In this document: piece after piece, positions 17,601 through 28,200 of the stretch
Numbering within the stretch: position 1 is the first letter of the stretch
Layout of the letters: every line of letters begins with the position of its first letter
Origin: Amoebophrya sp. AT5.2
Lineage: Eukaryota; Sar; Dinophyceae; Syndiniales; Amoebophryaceae
Direction of reading: 5' to 3'
DNA length: 30,026 nt
Assembly: GCA_005223375.1 (NCBI GenBank)
Contig: RXOD01004062.1
Span: forward strand, 1-30,026
Made by a program: the position numbers and the translations under genes
Notes under the pieces: generated by a model
The model's database searches: none
What the model saw: the letters and a program-made list of their open reading frames with translations, nothing else
What the model was told of the DNA's origin: nothing

Positions 17601-18101
17601 ATGGCCGACAAGCCCAAATCCAGCGAGGAAGTCTGTAAGGAGTGGCTCGCGGGCCACTGCAACAACGAGGAACTGCAGGCCCCGCTCGCGCAGGAAGATG
17701 GCGGCGCGGCTTCCACAAGCTTGTCGGAACAGGAGATACTCAGCCGCCTGCGCGTCGCGAATCTCATGCTGAGCCACCCCATTAAGGAGCAGGACATCAT
17801 GAAGCTGCAGGGCCTCCCGTCGGTGGAGTCGTGGGTCTCGCACCCGGTCCCGAAAGGCGCTGTTGCGGTTGCGGGACCGCGCGGCCACATCTGCTTCATC
17901 TACGGGGACGAACAGCCGACGTTCGCAGTGCCCTGCACTGACGAGCAGACAGATCCCAAGGCACCTGCTTTCGAGGCCCCGGCGAAGGCGGCGGAGGCGA
18001 AGCAGCTGGCGCGCCTGTCGTTCGTGAGCCGTACCTTCGTGAAACCGGAAAAACGGCTCACGGAGGAGCAACTGAAAGGAAAAGTCGCTCGGTCAGAATA
18101 A
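17601..18101 (+). CDS. Smaller Gag-like paralogue
   Basis: 166 residues. Two parts match the preceding gene: VCKEWLAGHCNN near the N-terminus resembles the first half of the CCCH finger (VCKKWMMGTCPA), and RLSFVSRTFVKPEKRLTEEQL at the C-terminus matches the tail. The second half of the finger is missing, so metal binding is doubtful. The middle part (about 45-130) is unrecognised. It probably arose by duplication of the Gag-like gene with loss of the large N-terminal domain. It may be an accessory or interfering partner of the larger protein. The gap of 305 bases before it (17296-17600) shows no gene and ends in a pyrimidine-rich tract and several AGs. Confidence 0.6.
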   Translation: MADKPKSSEEVCKEWLAGHCNNEELQAPLAQEDGGAASTSLSEQEILSRLRVANLMLSHPIKEQDIMKLQGLPSVESWVSHPVPKGAVAVAGPRGHICFIYGDEQPTFAVPCTDEQTDPKAPAFEAPAKAAEAKQLARLSFVSRTFVKPEKRLTEEQLKGKVARSE

Positions 18102-18362
18102 ACAAGTAGTTCCTCTGGATTTCTCGGTGAGAAGGGGTAGTTAGAAAGTCGAACCCATGGACCTTTACGCATAGCGTCTGTGAAGTCGTGAGACATTATC
18201 GGCCCGAACTCGGTTGCGTTCGTCTTGCTCGCAAGTCCATACCAACTGCTCGCGGTGTTGTCCCACCACTCCCTACCTTGCTTCTACGAACAGGCCCCTT
18301 CGCAATTAATGATTTTCTAACTTGCTATTCCCCTTTTTTCTATCTGCGCGAGAATCTTAGGA

Positions 18363-18383
18363 CCTCTCTCTCCTGTTTACCAG
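18363..18383 (+). promoter_or_regulatory. Putative trans-splice acceptor before the RT gene
   Basis: A pyrimidine-rich tract (CTCTCTCTCCTGTTTAC) ends in CAG two bases before the ATG at 18386. No upstream coding exon can be joined to it, so a spliced-leader acceptor is the likely reading. Confidence 0.4.
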
Positions 18384-18385
18384 CA

Positions 18386-20981
18386 ATGAACAACAACTTT
18401 TCTCCCGATCCCTCTGCGGGGAGTTCGACGTCCCGCCCGGCTGCAATGGACGTGGATCCCGACTTCCGCGCGGAGATGCGGATCGATGAAGTGCGTGAGT
18501 ATGGGGTCGGACCCCTGTACCCTGATTACATCGGGGACGCGATCAACTTTGCGAAGACGCGCAGCGCGCAGACGCTCGCTGATCGCAAAAAGCCGCGAGG
18601 TGTCGGCGCTGCTTCTCCGTCTGGCGGAGGAGACGAAGCTGCAAAACGAATCTGTCCACGCGCACCTTAAACCGCACCTGAAGCGCGTGTACGTCGGCAA
18701 GAACTTTCCGCTCCTGCGGAAGCTGTTGGAGATGTCGATCGACCGCACCCCGTCGCTTCAGTCGGAGCGGGGAAACATCCTGACCATTGTCACGAAGCTC
18801 ATCCAGGGGTTCAAACAGACGGGGGACCTGCAGCCCTCGGGGTTCTGGAAGCGCCTCCCGATGATGCAGATCTTGGAGAAAAAGAGAGAAGCTCTCAGGG
18901 CCCGCCCGGAACGCACACGGCAGCCTCCGACGGGACCTCACTGGGCTTCGGAGGAGCTCACTGAAAACATGTGGGCCCAACGGGACAAACGAATCGCCCA
19001 GGGAATCTGGACCGAAGCGCCGCACGACCAAGTTGGCCGTATCGGCGCCGCCAAGGCATTTCCAGTCTGCAAGAATGATAAAATTCGAGTATGTATTGAT
19101 TGTCGCCCCCAAAATCAATTATTACATGCTTCGGAAAAGATGCGTCTCTTGAATGCCCGCGCAGCGTTGCAGATCCTGCAACGTTGTCAGGCAGTCAAAG
19201 ATGGGAACCCCGATTGGTTCCAATATAAACAACACATTCGAGCAGACACCACAAAGGAGATGGAAATCCGGGATTCTATCCGGATCCACGACGAGCTGCT
19301 GCAGCGCGCGCACAACATCGATTTGTTCGGTGTCCCCACGCCGCTGGGGCCGAAGGGATGGGGCCAGGAACCGGACTTCGAGTGCGACGACGGTTCGGAG
19401 TACGGGTTTAACCCGCAAATGGCCGTAGACGATATGGAGGCGTTGTATTACCAAAGCGGCGTCCAGGACCCTTCCCTGAACGCGATTTGGTTTCCGGTGC
19501 CCTTTTCGGTGTCGCATCCGCGCCATGACGATCGACCACTGCCGCCGCCGGCAACCGAGCAGTCCTCCTCTTCGCGCGACCCCACCCCGCCGCTACCAAT
19601 GGATTTGCTGGCTAGGTCTCGTGACGACAAGTTCCCGCGCCCCCAGCTGGCCTTCGGCACGACCTACTCGGACCAAGCTTTCGCGGCAGGATTGGCGGGC
19701 GTGGCGCAGCCTAAGGCGGCAAAGGGGAAGGGGAAGAAACCTAAGGCGCCGGTCGTAGACTCGAAGGGGAGGACCCGAAAGTGGCAACTTGTCCTTAGTG
19801 ACGTTGCTTTATTTGGGTCCCTCTCTTCGGTTTACGACTGTGTGACCGTGAGTGAGGCTTTGCAATTAATCGTCTCTAAGGTCCTCCTCCTTGTGGGGAC
19901 CATCTACATTGACGACATACGCCTGTTCTCTAGGTGTATGTCGTCAAGTTCGGACCGGGCTTTATTGCAACTTCTTTTCTCACTTCTCGGGTGGACGATA
20001 TCCCCCGAGAAGAGCAAGGACCAGTTCGCGAACCACCAGCGACTCATCACGGTACTTGGGATTTCCTACACCTGGCGGGACCTCAACACAACGGAGGTAA
20101 CGGTCGAAGACCGGACCGTGCAGGAGTGCCTGAAGATGGGGCAAACGCTTTTGGTGGTGAAACATATAGACCAAAAAGAAATCGAGAGGTACAGAGGGCT
20201 GTGCCGGCACTGCTTACAATTAAAAAGGACCCAGACATTCCTTGCCAAAGCGCTCGACCAGTGGCGTACAGACACGTTCTACAAGCTGGCCAAAAGGGTG
20301 AAAGAAAGGGCGTCTCTCATGGGTTCGATTCGGGGCATGCAGGAGGCGGCGCGGCGGGTAGCCCCTACAGTGGTCTCGCGCCTCGACTCCCTCAGCCCAA
20401 TCATCCACGGCTACACGGACGCGGCAATCGACGATGCGCGGGAGGCGAACATCGCCATCGAGTGGGCACGAGCGGCGGGGCGGCCGGTGGACCTGACCCC
20501 GTTCAACGTCCGCATCGGAGGGTTCTTGAACCTCGCCCCGGCGGAGGAGATGGCCTTTTCGTGCACGCTCACGACGGTACCACACTGGGTCGTCGACGTC
20601 AACATTGGAGTGCTGGAAGCACTCGCGGCACGGGTTTTCGTGGACTTCTTCAAAGAGCACCTGAACAAGAAACTTCTAGTACTACATGTGGACAACCTCG
20701 GGGACGTTTTCAGCCTCTGCAGAAACTCCTCGAGAAGTGCCACAATCCAACGGGTTTGCACCGCCTACCACCGAGTCCTCGAGGAGAACAGCATCGGCAC
20801 GTACGTCACTTGGGTGTCGACGAAGCGGAATATTGCTGATGTGCTAACGCGTGCTTCGAGGACCAGGGTGTTGCGAGAGCGGTTTAGGCACCTGAAGGTG
20901 CAACAATTGCGGGACTCCGTCCTGAACGACCCACGGGTGTGGGGCGAAGATCTGTCTGTTCCCAGTACTTGCCTTGGCTGA
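18386..20981 (+). CDS. Reverse transcriptase-RNase H of the retroelement (needs +1 frameshift)
   Basis: The reading begins at ATG 18386 and runs in one frame to about 18592, then continues in the +1 frame to a TGA at 20979-20981, about 864 residues in all. The RT fingers show AKAFPVCKNDKIRVCIDCRPQN. Motif A is likely VDDMEALYYQ (D348), motif B FGSLSSVYDC and motif C YIDD (Y507). About 110 extra residues rich in Pro, Ser and Lys lie between motifs A and B. The RNase H part follows with D678 (GYTDAA), E744 (GVLEAL), D769 (HVDN) and D818 (NIADVLTR), the pattern found in DIRS and caulimovirus-like enzymes. The enzyme copies element RNA into DNA. No methyltransferase domain is present. An internal ATG at 18486 in the second frame is an alternative start that would need no frameshift but gives an arginine-rich, unlikely N-terminus. 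Confidence 0.8.
18585..18594 (+). other. Frameshift site in the RT gene
   Basis: The sequence GCAAAAAGCC marks where coding character passes from the frame of 18386 (ADRKK) to the +1 frame (REVSALLLRLAEE). It is either a programmed +1 shift, a one-base insertion in this copy, or an assembly error. Confidence 0.6.
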
Positions 20982-20993
20982 AGACAGCCAAGG
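20972..20993 (+). repeat. 8-bp perfect hairpin over the RT stop codon
   Basis: CCTTGGCT (20972-20979) pairs with AGCCAAGG (20986-20993) around a six-base loop; the TGA stop begins at the last base of the left arm. The 250 bases between it and B2 show no gene. Confidence 0.75.
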
Positions 20994-21242
20994 GGTTGTA
21001 CGAAATAAGCGTTATGCGAACTTTGCTTCTACCTTCGGGTTAATTCGATACTATAATGACAAGCCATTTTGGCATACTGATCCAATACGACACTTGCAGC
21101 ACTTGTGTTTTCTAGTGTCCTTAAAGTTGCCTTTGCCATTTTGGCCTACTAAAGCTGCATTATTTAATTCGAACCAACCTTCACTAGCCTATTCCCTTGC
21201 TTGGCTCGAATTTACTTCAAGAACCAGGGTGACTGGCACCTT

Positions 21243-21521
21243 GGATCCTTTGATCTATCTCTTTGAAAGCGGCCGAATAAATGGGCCCGCTTGTTCTTCG
21301 CGCCGATACGTCGGTTCAAGATCTGCTCACCGAACGATCGACGCTTCGCTGCCGTCAGCCCTAGGGCTGGCGGTTTGACTTTCGCATTTTGCTCCCGGAC
21401 CAATGAATAAGGGTCAGACAATATCAACAGCAGGCTTCGTTGAATCGAGGCTCGGTATACGCTCTCTTGTGTCGGTGTTCGAGCAGTCGTTCGGAGTTGT
21501 ATTCAGCTTGCCTTAATACAG
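21243..21521 (+). repeat. Element repeat B2 (right end)
   Basis: Second copy of B, reading identical to 12453-12731. After AATACAG the flanks differ (CATGAAATG here, GTTAAG in B1A2), which fixes the right end of the element. Confidence 0.9.
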
Positions 21522-22041
21522 CATGAAATGCCTTCACAACGTAAAGCTGCTTGCACAGAAAATGATTGGAAGATCCAACTACACACACTGTACAAGGATG
21601 CCCAGAGGAAGAAGCGTATGCCTATGCCGCGCTCACGTCTGTATCAGATTCGGACAGGTTCAACAAAAGGAGGAGCCATGACCACTACGCTTTGTCGCCC
21701 TTTCAGCTACTCTGTTCCGTGCGCAAATGTCAGCTCGGTTCGACAAAGTTCATTGCCGATCTGATCATCAGTGTTGCTCCCAAGGCCGGATCTCCTTCAG
21801 TGGCTGTGATCGAAATGGGTCGCAATTGATTCCGGATTTTCTTCCACGGCTTGATCTCCGTGTCCGCGTGCTCTGTTGCCGCAACGCATTTGACAATGAA
21901 TGCCACATCAGCTAGGTGCATCAGCAATATTGAAAAAATTGAAATTCAATCTCAAGTACGAGAACGAGCCTTAACTGTATAGTTCGTGACTGGAAGAATT
22001 AGTTGGAAAGTTTGTTCTCAACTAACTACAGAATCACAAAG
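21522..22041. other. Right flank of the element and leader of the next gene
   Basis: A frame of about 85 codons (21566-21829) has no ATG start and no recognised motif. I see no gene that continues from the left flank of the element, so the insertion seems to be intergenic. Confidence 0.4.
22011..22031 (+). promoter_or_regulatory. Putative trans-splice acceptor with branch-like motif
   Basis: TTTGTTCTCAACTAACTACAG ends ten bases before the ATG at 22042. It has a branch-site-like CTAAC and an acceptor ACAG, with no coding exon upstream to pair with it. Confidence 0.4.
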
Positions 22042-23730
22042 ATGTTCTGGCCGCGGTTGTACAGTGTTGTTCTTGCCGCGGCCGGGGGCTATTTTTCCGA
22101 CGTGGGCGCAGCCAGGTTCGGCGCGACGACCCATCACATGAGCTCAGCACGTAGTTCGGCGAGCTCCACCGCGGAAGGCGCGCGTCGTACGGCCATCTGT
22201 GGACCAGGTAGCGGACCCCCGCCCCTGCCTGTCGATGAGGGCCGAGCACACGTCGACCACCAGGTCCGCCAGCCCGACTACACGCTCTCCTTTTTCGTGG
22301 CCGCGGAAAAATGCGGCGCCCTGGTGCCGCTCCTGCGAAATGTGGCGCCGACCGCGGTCCTGGAGAGCAGGGTACTGCCGCAACTGCGCGAGCTGCAGGC
22401 GGCGCGGCTGGGTGTCCACCCGGCTTCCCTCCTGGTTCATCGTTTCAGCTATGACTATCGGGCGTCAACAAACGGCTCCTCCTCGTCTTGCGGTGGCAGT
22501 GGACGAGGAGGAGGAGGTTTGACTGCGAGCGTGGACATGCAGCGGAACCACCCCTCCCGACTGCGGAAGGCTGCTGGCGGAGGCATGAACACCGCGGGAG
22601 ATTTGGAGCGCGCGCTGCGCCGGGAGCTGGAAACGAAACTCGCGTGGCAACGAAATTCATCTTCCCGCGCCGGAAGCGTAGCCGCAGAGGGTCCTCAGGC
22701 GACTGTGCTCGCAGAGCAAATACGCCGAAAGATTGTCGTCAGCTTTCTACTTGGAGATGGTGTCGTTGAAAAGGACGCTGGCGACGCAGAGGCGGAGCCC
22801 GTGGCTTTGCACGACGCGCAGCAAGTGCAAGCGGACCGTTGTGGTTGTACAACAGGAGTTAGAGCTGTCGAGGAGATCGATCTCGAGGACATTCAATTGG
22901 ACATCACGTCGCTTGTGCCTGACGGTCCGTCAACGTCCCCGCCGTCTGCTTCCTCTGTTGTTGCCGCGGAGCAGGTGGGTGTACAAGCGGAAGCAGAAGT
23001 TACGGAAGGTCAACGCCCACGACATGCAGGTGCGCAAACACCTCCGCTGCCGATAAGTACTACAGCCACGAGCAGGTGCGGTACCCCTCATCTCGTCGTC
23101 AGGGGCAGACCCGCCAGCCCACTGAATTACGGCGCGCATGAAGGTGAAAATGAAAATCTTCTTGTCCGCTTCGTTGCTGGTATGGAGCTCGGTGACCCGC
23201 AGGCGAAACTGTACGGGGCGTTTCCTCCCGACGTGCCGCTCCAGTACGTCCTGGACGTGGTGAAAAGCAGCGGCGAAAAGCAGGTGCAGGCCTTTGTCCT
23301 CGGCGCGGCTTCGTGGACGGTGCCCGAGGCGGGACGGCCGCAGGAGGATCCGTCGCAGGCCGGCAGAGCCGGAATGACCGCGCGCGAGGCCGTAGAGGAG
23401 CAGAGGCGTCTCCGGGACGAGCGGCGGACGAATCCCAATCGCAGTCCGTATCCGACCGACGCCCGATCCGCGGGGACTGTACGCGACCTGGTGCGGTGGC
23501 TGCGCAGGCAGAACGGCCTACTGCCGGCGGACGACGGCCAAGGCCTCCCGGACCGAGAGTTCTTTCGCGACCCGGTGGGCGTGATCCTGAGCCGGGGGGC
23601 GGGCGGCGTGCCCGTCGCGGTAGCCCAGCCGCCTCGCACGGTTGCTGCGGGCGTCGCGGAAGCTGCGGGCGAAGGCGCAATCGCAGAACTCACACGGAGA
23701 ATGGCAAATGCGCGGGTCGTGGAGCCGTAG
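22042..23730 (+). CDS. Protein of unknown family with N-terminal signal sequence
   Basis: 562 residues. The N-terminus (MFWPRLYSVVLAAAGGYFSD) looks like a signal peptide or signal anchor with cleavage possible near residue 22. Then comes a low-complexity Ala/Ser/Gly part. A more ordered segment with SFFVAAEKCGALVPLLRNVAP and a following amphipathic helix (about 85-130) comes next. A long variable stretch with Gly and Arg runs follows. A second ordered part lies near 370-430 (LVRFVAGMELGDPQAKLYGAF...VPLQYVLDVV). The C-terminal ~130 residues are rich in Arg and Ala, with a helix TVRDLVRWLRRQNGLL. I do not recognise a domain. The ATG was chosen because it opens the signal sequence directly after the putative acceptor; the frame extends 13 codons further upstream without an ATG. 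It is the first gene right of the retroelement. Confidence 0.65.
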   Translation: MFWPRLYSVVLAAAGGYFSDVGAARFGATTHHMSSARSSASSTAEGARRTAICGPGSGPPPLPVDEGRAHVDHQVRQPDYTLSFFVAAEKCGALVPLLRNVAPTAVLESRVLPQLRELQAARLGVHPASLLVHRFSYDYRASTNGSSSSCGGSGRGGGGLTASVDMQRNHPSRLRKAAGGGMNTAGDLERALRRELETKLAWQRNSSSRAGSVAAEGPQATVLAEQIRRKIVVSFLLGDGVVEKDAGDAEAEPVALHDAQQVQADRCGCTTGVRAVEEIDLEDIQLDITSLVPDGPSTSPPSASSVVAAEQVGVQAEAEVTEGQRPRHAGAQTPPLPISTTATSRCGTPHLVVRGRPASPLNYGAHEGENENLLVRFVAGMELGDPQAKLYGAFPPDVPLQYVLDVVKSSGEKQVQAFVLGAASWTVPEAGRPQEDPSQAGRAGMTAREAVEEQRRLRDERRTNPNRSPYPTDARSAGTVRDLVRWLRRQNGLLPADDGQGLPDREFFRDPVGVILSRGAGGVPVAVAQPPRTVAAGVAEAAGEGAIAELTRRMANARVVEP

Positions 23731-25207
23731 AAAAAAATTGCGGTCGAAGCACCGGGATAACGGGGTCACGGCCAACCCATCTATAATAAATGTATTTCTA
23801 CTTCAAGAACATGATCTTCCTCTTCACAAATTCAACGAATCAAATCTTTCTTGCAAAAATTAGATGAATTCAAAATAACCGCTTGTCCTTTTTGGCGACG
23901 CGAAGCTCGTGAAAGAGGGAGCAGGCAGCGGCAAACCTGAGCCTTCGTTGATGTAGGACAGGTTAGCACCGAGCCACAACATTGTTGTTATGCCAACTCG
24001 ATCCCTTTCCTTTGTTCCTTCACAATCAATCACTTTGATTTTTATTTTTCACAGTTAGAACAGGCTGGTGCAGCTGCAGCATCGCCATCCTAGGACTCAT
24101 AGAATGATACCAGCACGGCTTCCTTGCGCAAAATCGAAACAGCCAGAGGCCATGCTGCTCATTGCATTGATTTCGTCGGATGGAGTGGGATTTAGAATAC
24201 TTAGATACAAGCTGCCACTTCCTCCAAGTAGAGCCCCAACTATGGATCACGCATGAAATTAAAGAGCCCTTCGCATTTCTTCGTTCATCAAGTGACGGAC
24301 CGAAAGCGGGGGGATCCCACATCAACTTCTTCCATGTGAACGCAACCGGGCTTAGTACAACGTGCGAAAGCTCCAGCATTTATAGATTTTTTGTTCCTGC
24401 TGCATTTTGGTTTCCGTTTGCCGTTCCGTTTTCGGTCGAGGTTGAGGTGCCTTATAAATATATCCGTTCATAATGTTTTTGTGACCTCTCCACAGCTGTC
24501 TTTTGCCGTGACTCATCGGACGCTGCGGATTCGTGCGTCCTCTCTACTCTTCCGTCGACGCGAAAGCAAAAAGTTAGGTTCTCCCTGCAACGACGCATGT
24601 GCTAGTAGTATCACACACGACCACGACTACTACCATTTATGACCATGGCAGTGGCGAAATGGAGTCTTCGCTTTTCCCTTACAATCCCCACACCCGGTTG
24701 TAGTTGTACGTTTGCTGCTCAAAAAATCTGTGGCATCGCATCGTCATCGCTCTGACACTTCCAATTCCTGTGGTCATGAGCACCAGATGACGTCCTACAT
24801 CAGAATTTTCGCAAGTGGTGCGCATGTTAGGTGATTCGCTCTGAGGCACTGCACTCGCATACGTGGGTTGATCTTTTATTTTGCGTAGCCGCAGCGCCGA
24901 CGTTACTGTCTCCTTTTTTGTTTTCTTTACCGTTTTCGTCGGGTCACCGTGGTCACTGTCACCCCAGCGTCATTGCCACGTTGAGCGTAAGGAGGCGGAC
25001 GCGGAGAAGGAGATATTAATTTAGAAGCAAAAACAGCTACTTATATGTATCATCTTCATCTTCATGTTCATCTTGCTTCATGTATCGCGTACGCAAGCCG
25101 AAAGGTTTAGAAAATGAAATTGTGGTGTAAGAGGTGAAGCACAGCCACTACTCCTAGAACAGCATCGGCCCCCTCGGGCGCGGCGCGCTGGAACGACAAC
25201 GAGCATC
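23731..25207. other. Intergenic region, about 1.5 kb, no gene seen
   Basis: The GC content drops and short frames exist on both strands (for example 24180-24473 plus and 24026-24379 minus), but none has an initiation context, motif or codon bias like the genes around it. A CATCTT-type microsatellite lies at 25047-25075. Confidence 0.45.
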
Positions 25208-28200
25208 ATGACGATCTTGGGCTGGACCTCGAGCTTGGAGTCGAGGACGGCGATGAAGATGAAGAGAAAGCAAAAAGTAGCGGTCCTCCTGCTCTCCGTG
25301 TCAACAAAGTTGTACACTTTTTTCTTGCAGCTGCAGTTCCGCATGCTCCTTCTGCTGTTCGGAGTTGAGCGTGGAGCTCCGCAGACTCCACCCTTGCACG
25401 TAGCTGTGGTTGCCCAAATTACGCCGGGCCTGCTGAACCCATCCTGCCCCGAAAGCTCGATCGCTGGAAACGATAACGAGGGCGACGACGCTGGCAAGTT
25501 GTGGCATTTCCATTTCACGGCGCCCAAAAAAAGTCCCTTTAAGCCAGGGTCGGGATTCCACGACATCTGCGACTTTTCCCGGCCGGGCGGCTCCGTGGGA
25601 AAGCCAGAGCAGGAGATCCGTCTTCAAGACCTGCAACTGCGCATTTACGCGCGGTTGTATCCCGACCACAGGGTGGTCCTCAAAGAAATCAGGTGTACTC
25701 AGGATATTCCTGGCGATACGTCGGCAGGCCAAGGTCTCGCCAAACTATTAAACGCGCCCCACAGCGATAGACTCTACCCCCTTTGCTTCCAGGCCGACAA
25801 ATCTTCGGATACACTGCCGAAGGCTTCGGGGGGCGCCTTCAAATTCGGGCACCGAGACCGAAAAGGACCGCCATGGAAAGATGACTACTCGAGCCTTTGC
25901 GAGAAAGGTTCTTCGTCGTGTGACGCTCCTGGCAACGCAACTGCACGGTCAGACTCCATCGCAGCGACGCCTGAAGGCCAACTAACGCTTAAGGCCATCC
26001 TGGAGCAACTGGGGCATTCCGCGAATGAAAACAGGCTCAAAATGGGACACGGCGTTTGGTCCATGATTTACGATGAAGGCCTCCAACTGGACATCGGCAG
26101 CCTCCGTATGTTCGCTCGCAGTAAAATGCAGCGTGCCCGCGAAGCTCGCGGTTGGAGACCCAAGTGCAGCGTGACAGAGAAGGGTTGGTATTGGATGGAG
26201 TTTATTACGTCGGACGTGACTGGGGTGTTCGGGTGCTGGTATGGTAGTATCGTTGGGGAGGATACTGCACCGCAAGACACCGAAGACTACCACCAGCGGA
26301 GGACCGAAGGAAGGAGCTGGGAACGTGGCGGGAGCTCGGCTTTGCAGCAAGAGGAGAAGCAGACTTGGGGAGAAGGAGAAGGAGAGGAACAAATGATGGT
26401 GCAGAATGATGTGGGGTCCTCCACCTCGTTGGCCTCAGCAGCTGAACATCAAGACATCAGCATCACAAGAAATAACCGTAGAAGGAGTTTTCGGGACCTC
26501 CTCAGGGGGACGCGATCGCGGAGCAGTCAAAGTCCCTCACGCTCACAGGCACACCAGCTCGCGCTGATCTCTGCGCGCGAAGACGGGCGACGCGGGGCTC
26601 GACCGCAATTCCATCTTCGACGACCACCGCGTGGGGGTTCCCGTTCCTCCCGGGCGGAGTCGACATCAACGGCGGGCTCGGCGCACATGGAGCTTCAGCA
26701 GCACTGGCCCAAGGTCAAGGAGTTCGGCAGACTGGATGTGCCGCGACATCAGGCGCAGACTGAAGAGCGGGCGCGACCACGGACTGCAACCATGTCCACC
26801 GCCAAGCAGAAGGAAATAGTGGATGCGATTAACGACGCACACCTCGGCTGGCACGCGAAACTCAACCCCGGGCTTTCGTCCCTGCCTGCGCCCACGCGTC
26901 AGGGGGGTGCTAGAATGACTGACGCGCGCCGGTCCCGCAAGATCCGGGACGCGGCGCGGGGTGGCGTGGTTCCTGACGGAGCCAAGACGGACGCGACGTC
27001 GGCGGCTCTACCAGCGGACTTCGACTGGCGCGACCCAACGAACAAGGGCCACCCGCATCTGATACCCGAGGCGCCCCGCCAACACTGCGGAAACTGCTAC
27101 GTCATCGCTGCCCACCAGATGCTCAGCGCGCGACTCCGCTTGCAGAAGCTGCGGGAACTGAAAAGTCAGCGCGCGTCGGAAGACGAGATTGCGACGCAGC
27201 TGAAACACACGCCGCCTTTCGCGTCCGGCTACGCACTTGGGTGCGACCAGACGAATGGCGGGTGCCCAGGCGGCGACGCCTACCTGTCCGTGGAGTGGGC
27301 CCACCGGCACGGGCTGGTCCCCGACATCGAGGATTAAGAGTTGATTGAACTACTCTGGTTTAATTAGGGGGTTCAGGCACAGGCTCGTTTTGGTTTTCTG
27401 ATATCATGACAGTTGCCGTAGCTTTCCGCCGCACCAGCGAGACTAGGAGCAGCAGTTGTAGTTAGTCAAGACTTGATCCAATCTGTCTCTGTGTGGTTCC
27501 ATCTGTGTGTTTTCCGCCTTAGCATACTACTTTCTTAGCATTTCGCAGCCAACATAGGAAGCCGGTGAGTGCCCTGCTGGTGCCGGTTTAGGTGGAAGAG
27601 GGCCCAGCGTCGGCTCTGATGAACCCTTATACCAGCGCCATCGGGGCGGGGCGTGGGGGTGATGATGACCATGACTGATCGGAAGAGGGGGTTTCCATCT
27701 CATATACTTACTTCAATACAAGCGAAGTTGGGCGCCATAAGGATCATCATCATCATCACCATCTAAGAAAGTTCCTGAAACACGACCTCAGAGACCAGAG
27801 TTTTGTCAACCTCTAATAGGAGTGCAGGCCTGATGACGGCTGGTATGGGCGTAACGCGCCACTGAAAAGGGTAGGCGACCCTGCGCAATCCGTAGTCTGC
27901 AAATGGATTCCGCACACGTGTCCAAAGGAGAAACTGGTGTACCGCGCAACGGATGTGGGCTTCGTGGGCGGTCGCGCCTATGTCAGCGACGAGGACAGCA
28001 TCATGCGGGCGCTGTATGAGAAGGGACCCTTGGTGGTGGGTATGAGCCTCGACGTGGGCGGCAAGCTGTGGCAGGCGTACCAATCATATAAAGGCGGGAT
28101 TGTGGGGGACCCCGAGGAGCTGCTGAACACTTTGGGGGACAACGACAAACCCAAAAATGAAAAATCGTGGGTGCCTGCAGGCCACAACGTCTTGCTGGTC

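Larger units (their letters stand above)
11887..21521 (+). mobile_element. DIRS-like tyrosine-recombinase retrotransposon with split direct repeats
   Basis: The 9,635-bp element is bounded by an A repeat on the left and a B repeat on the right; inside, a second B and A lie back to back (B1 12453-12731, A2 12731-12784). Between A2 and B2 are genes for a tyrosine recombinase, two Gag-like proteins and a reverse transcriptase-RNase H. There is no integrase of the DDE type, no long terminal repeat of the usual form and no obvious target-site duplication, all as known for DIRS-order elements, which integrate a circular DNA by recombinase. The B copies read identical over 279 bases and the A copies differ at two of 54, so the insertion looks young. 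The order of repeats and genes is unlike the textbook PAT layout. Two tandem elements sharing ends, a short one (11887-12730) and a long one (12731-21521), would give the same picture. Confidence 0.85.

Noticed and set aside
24026..24473. Overlapping frames on both strands between the secreted protein and the protease
   Set aside because: Low GC content, no initiation context, no motif, and both strands are equally open.
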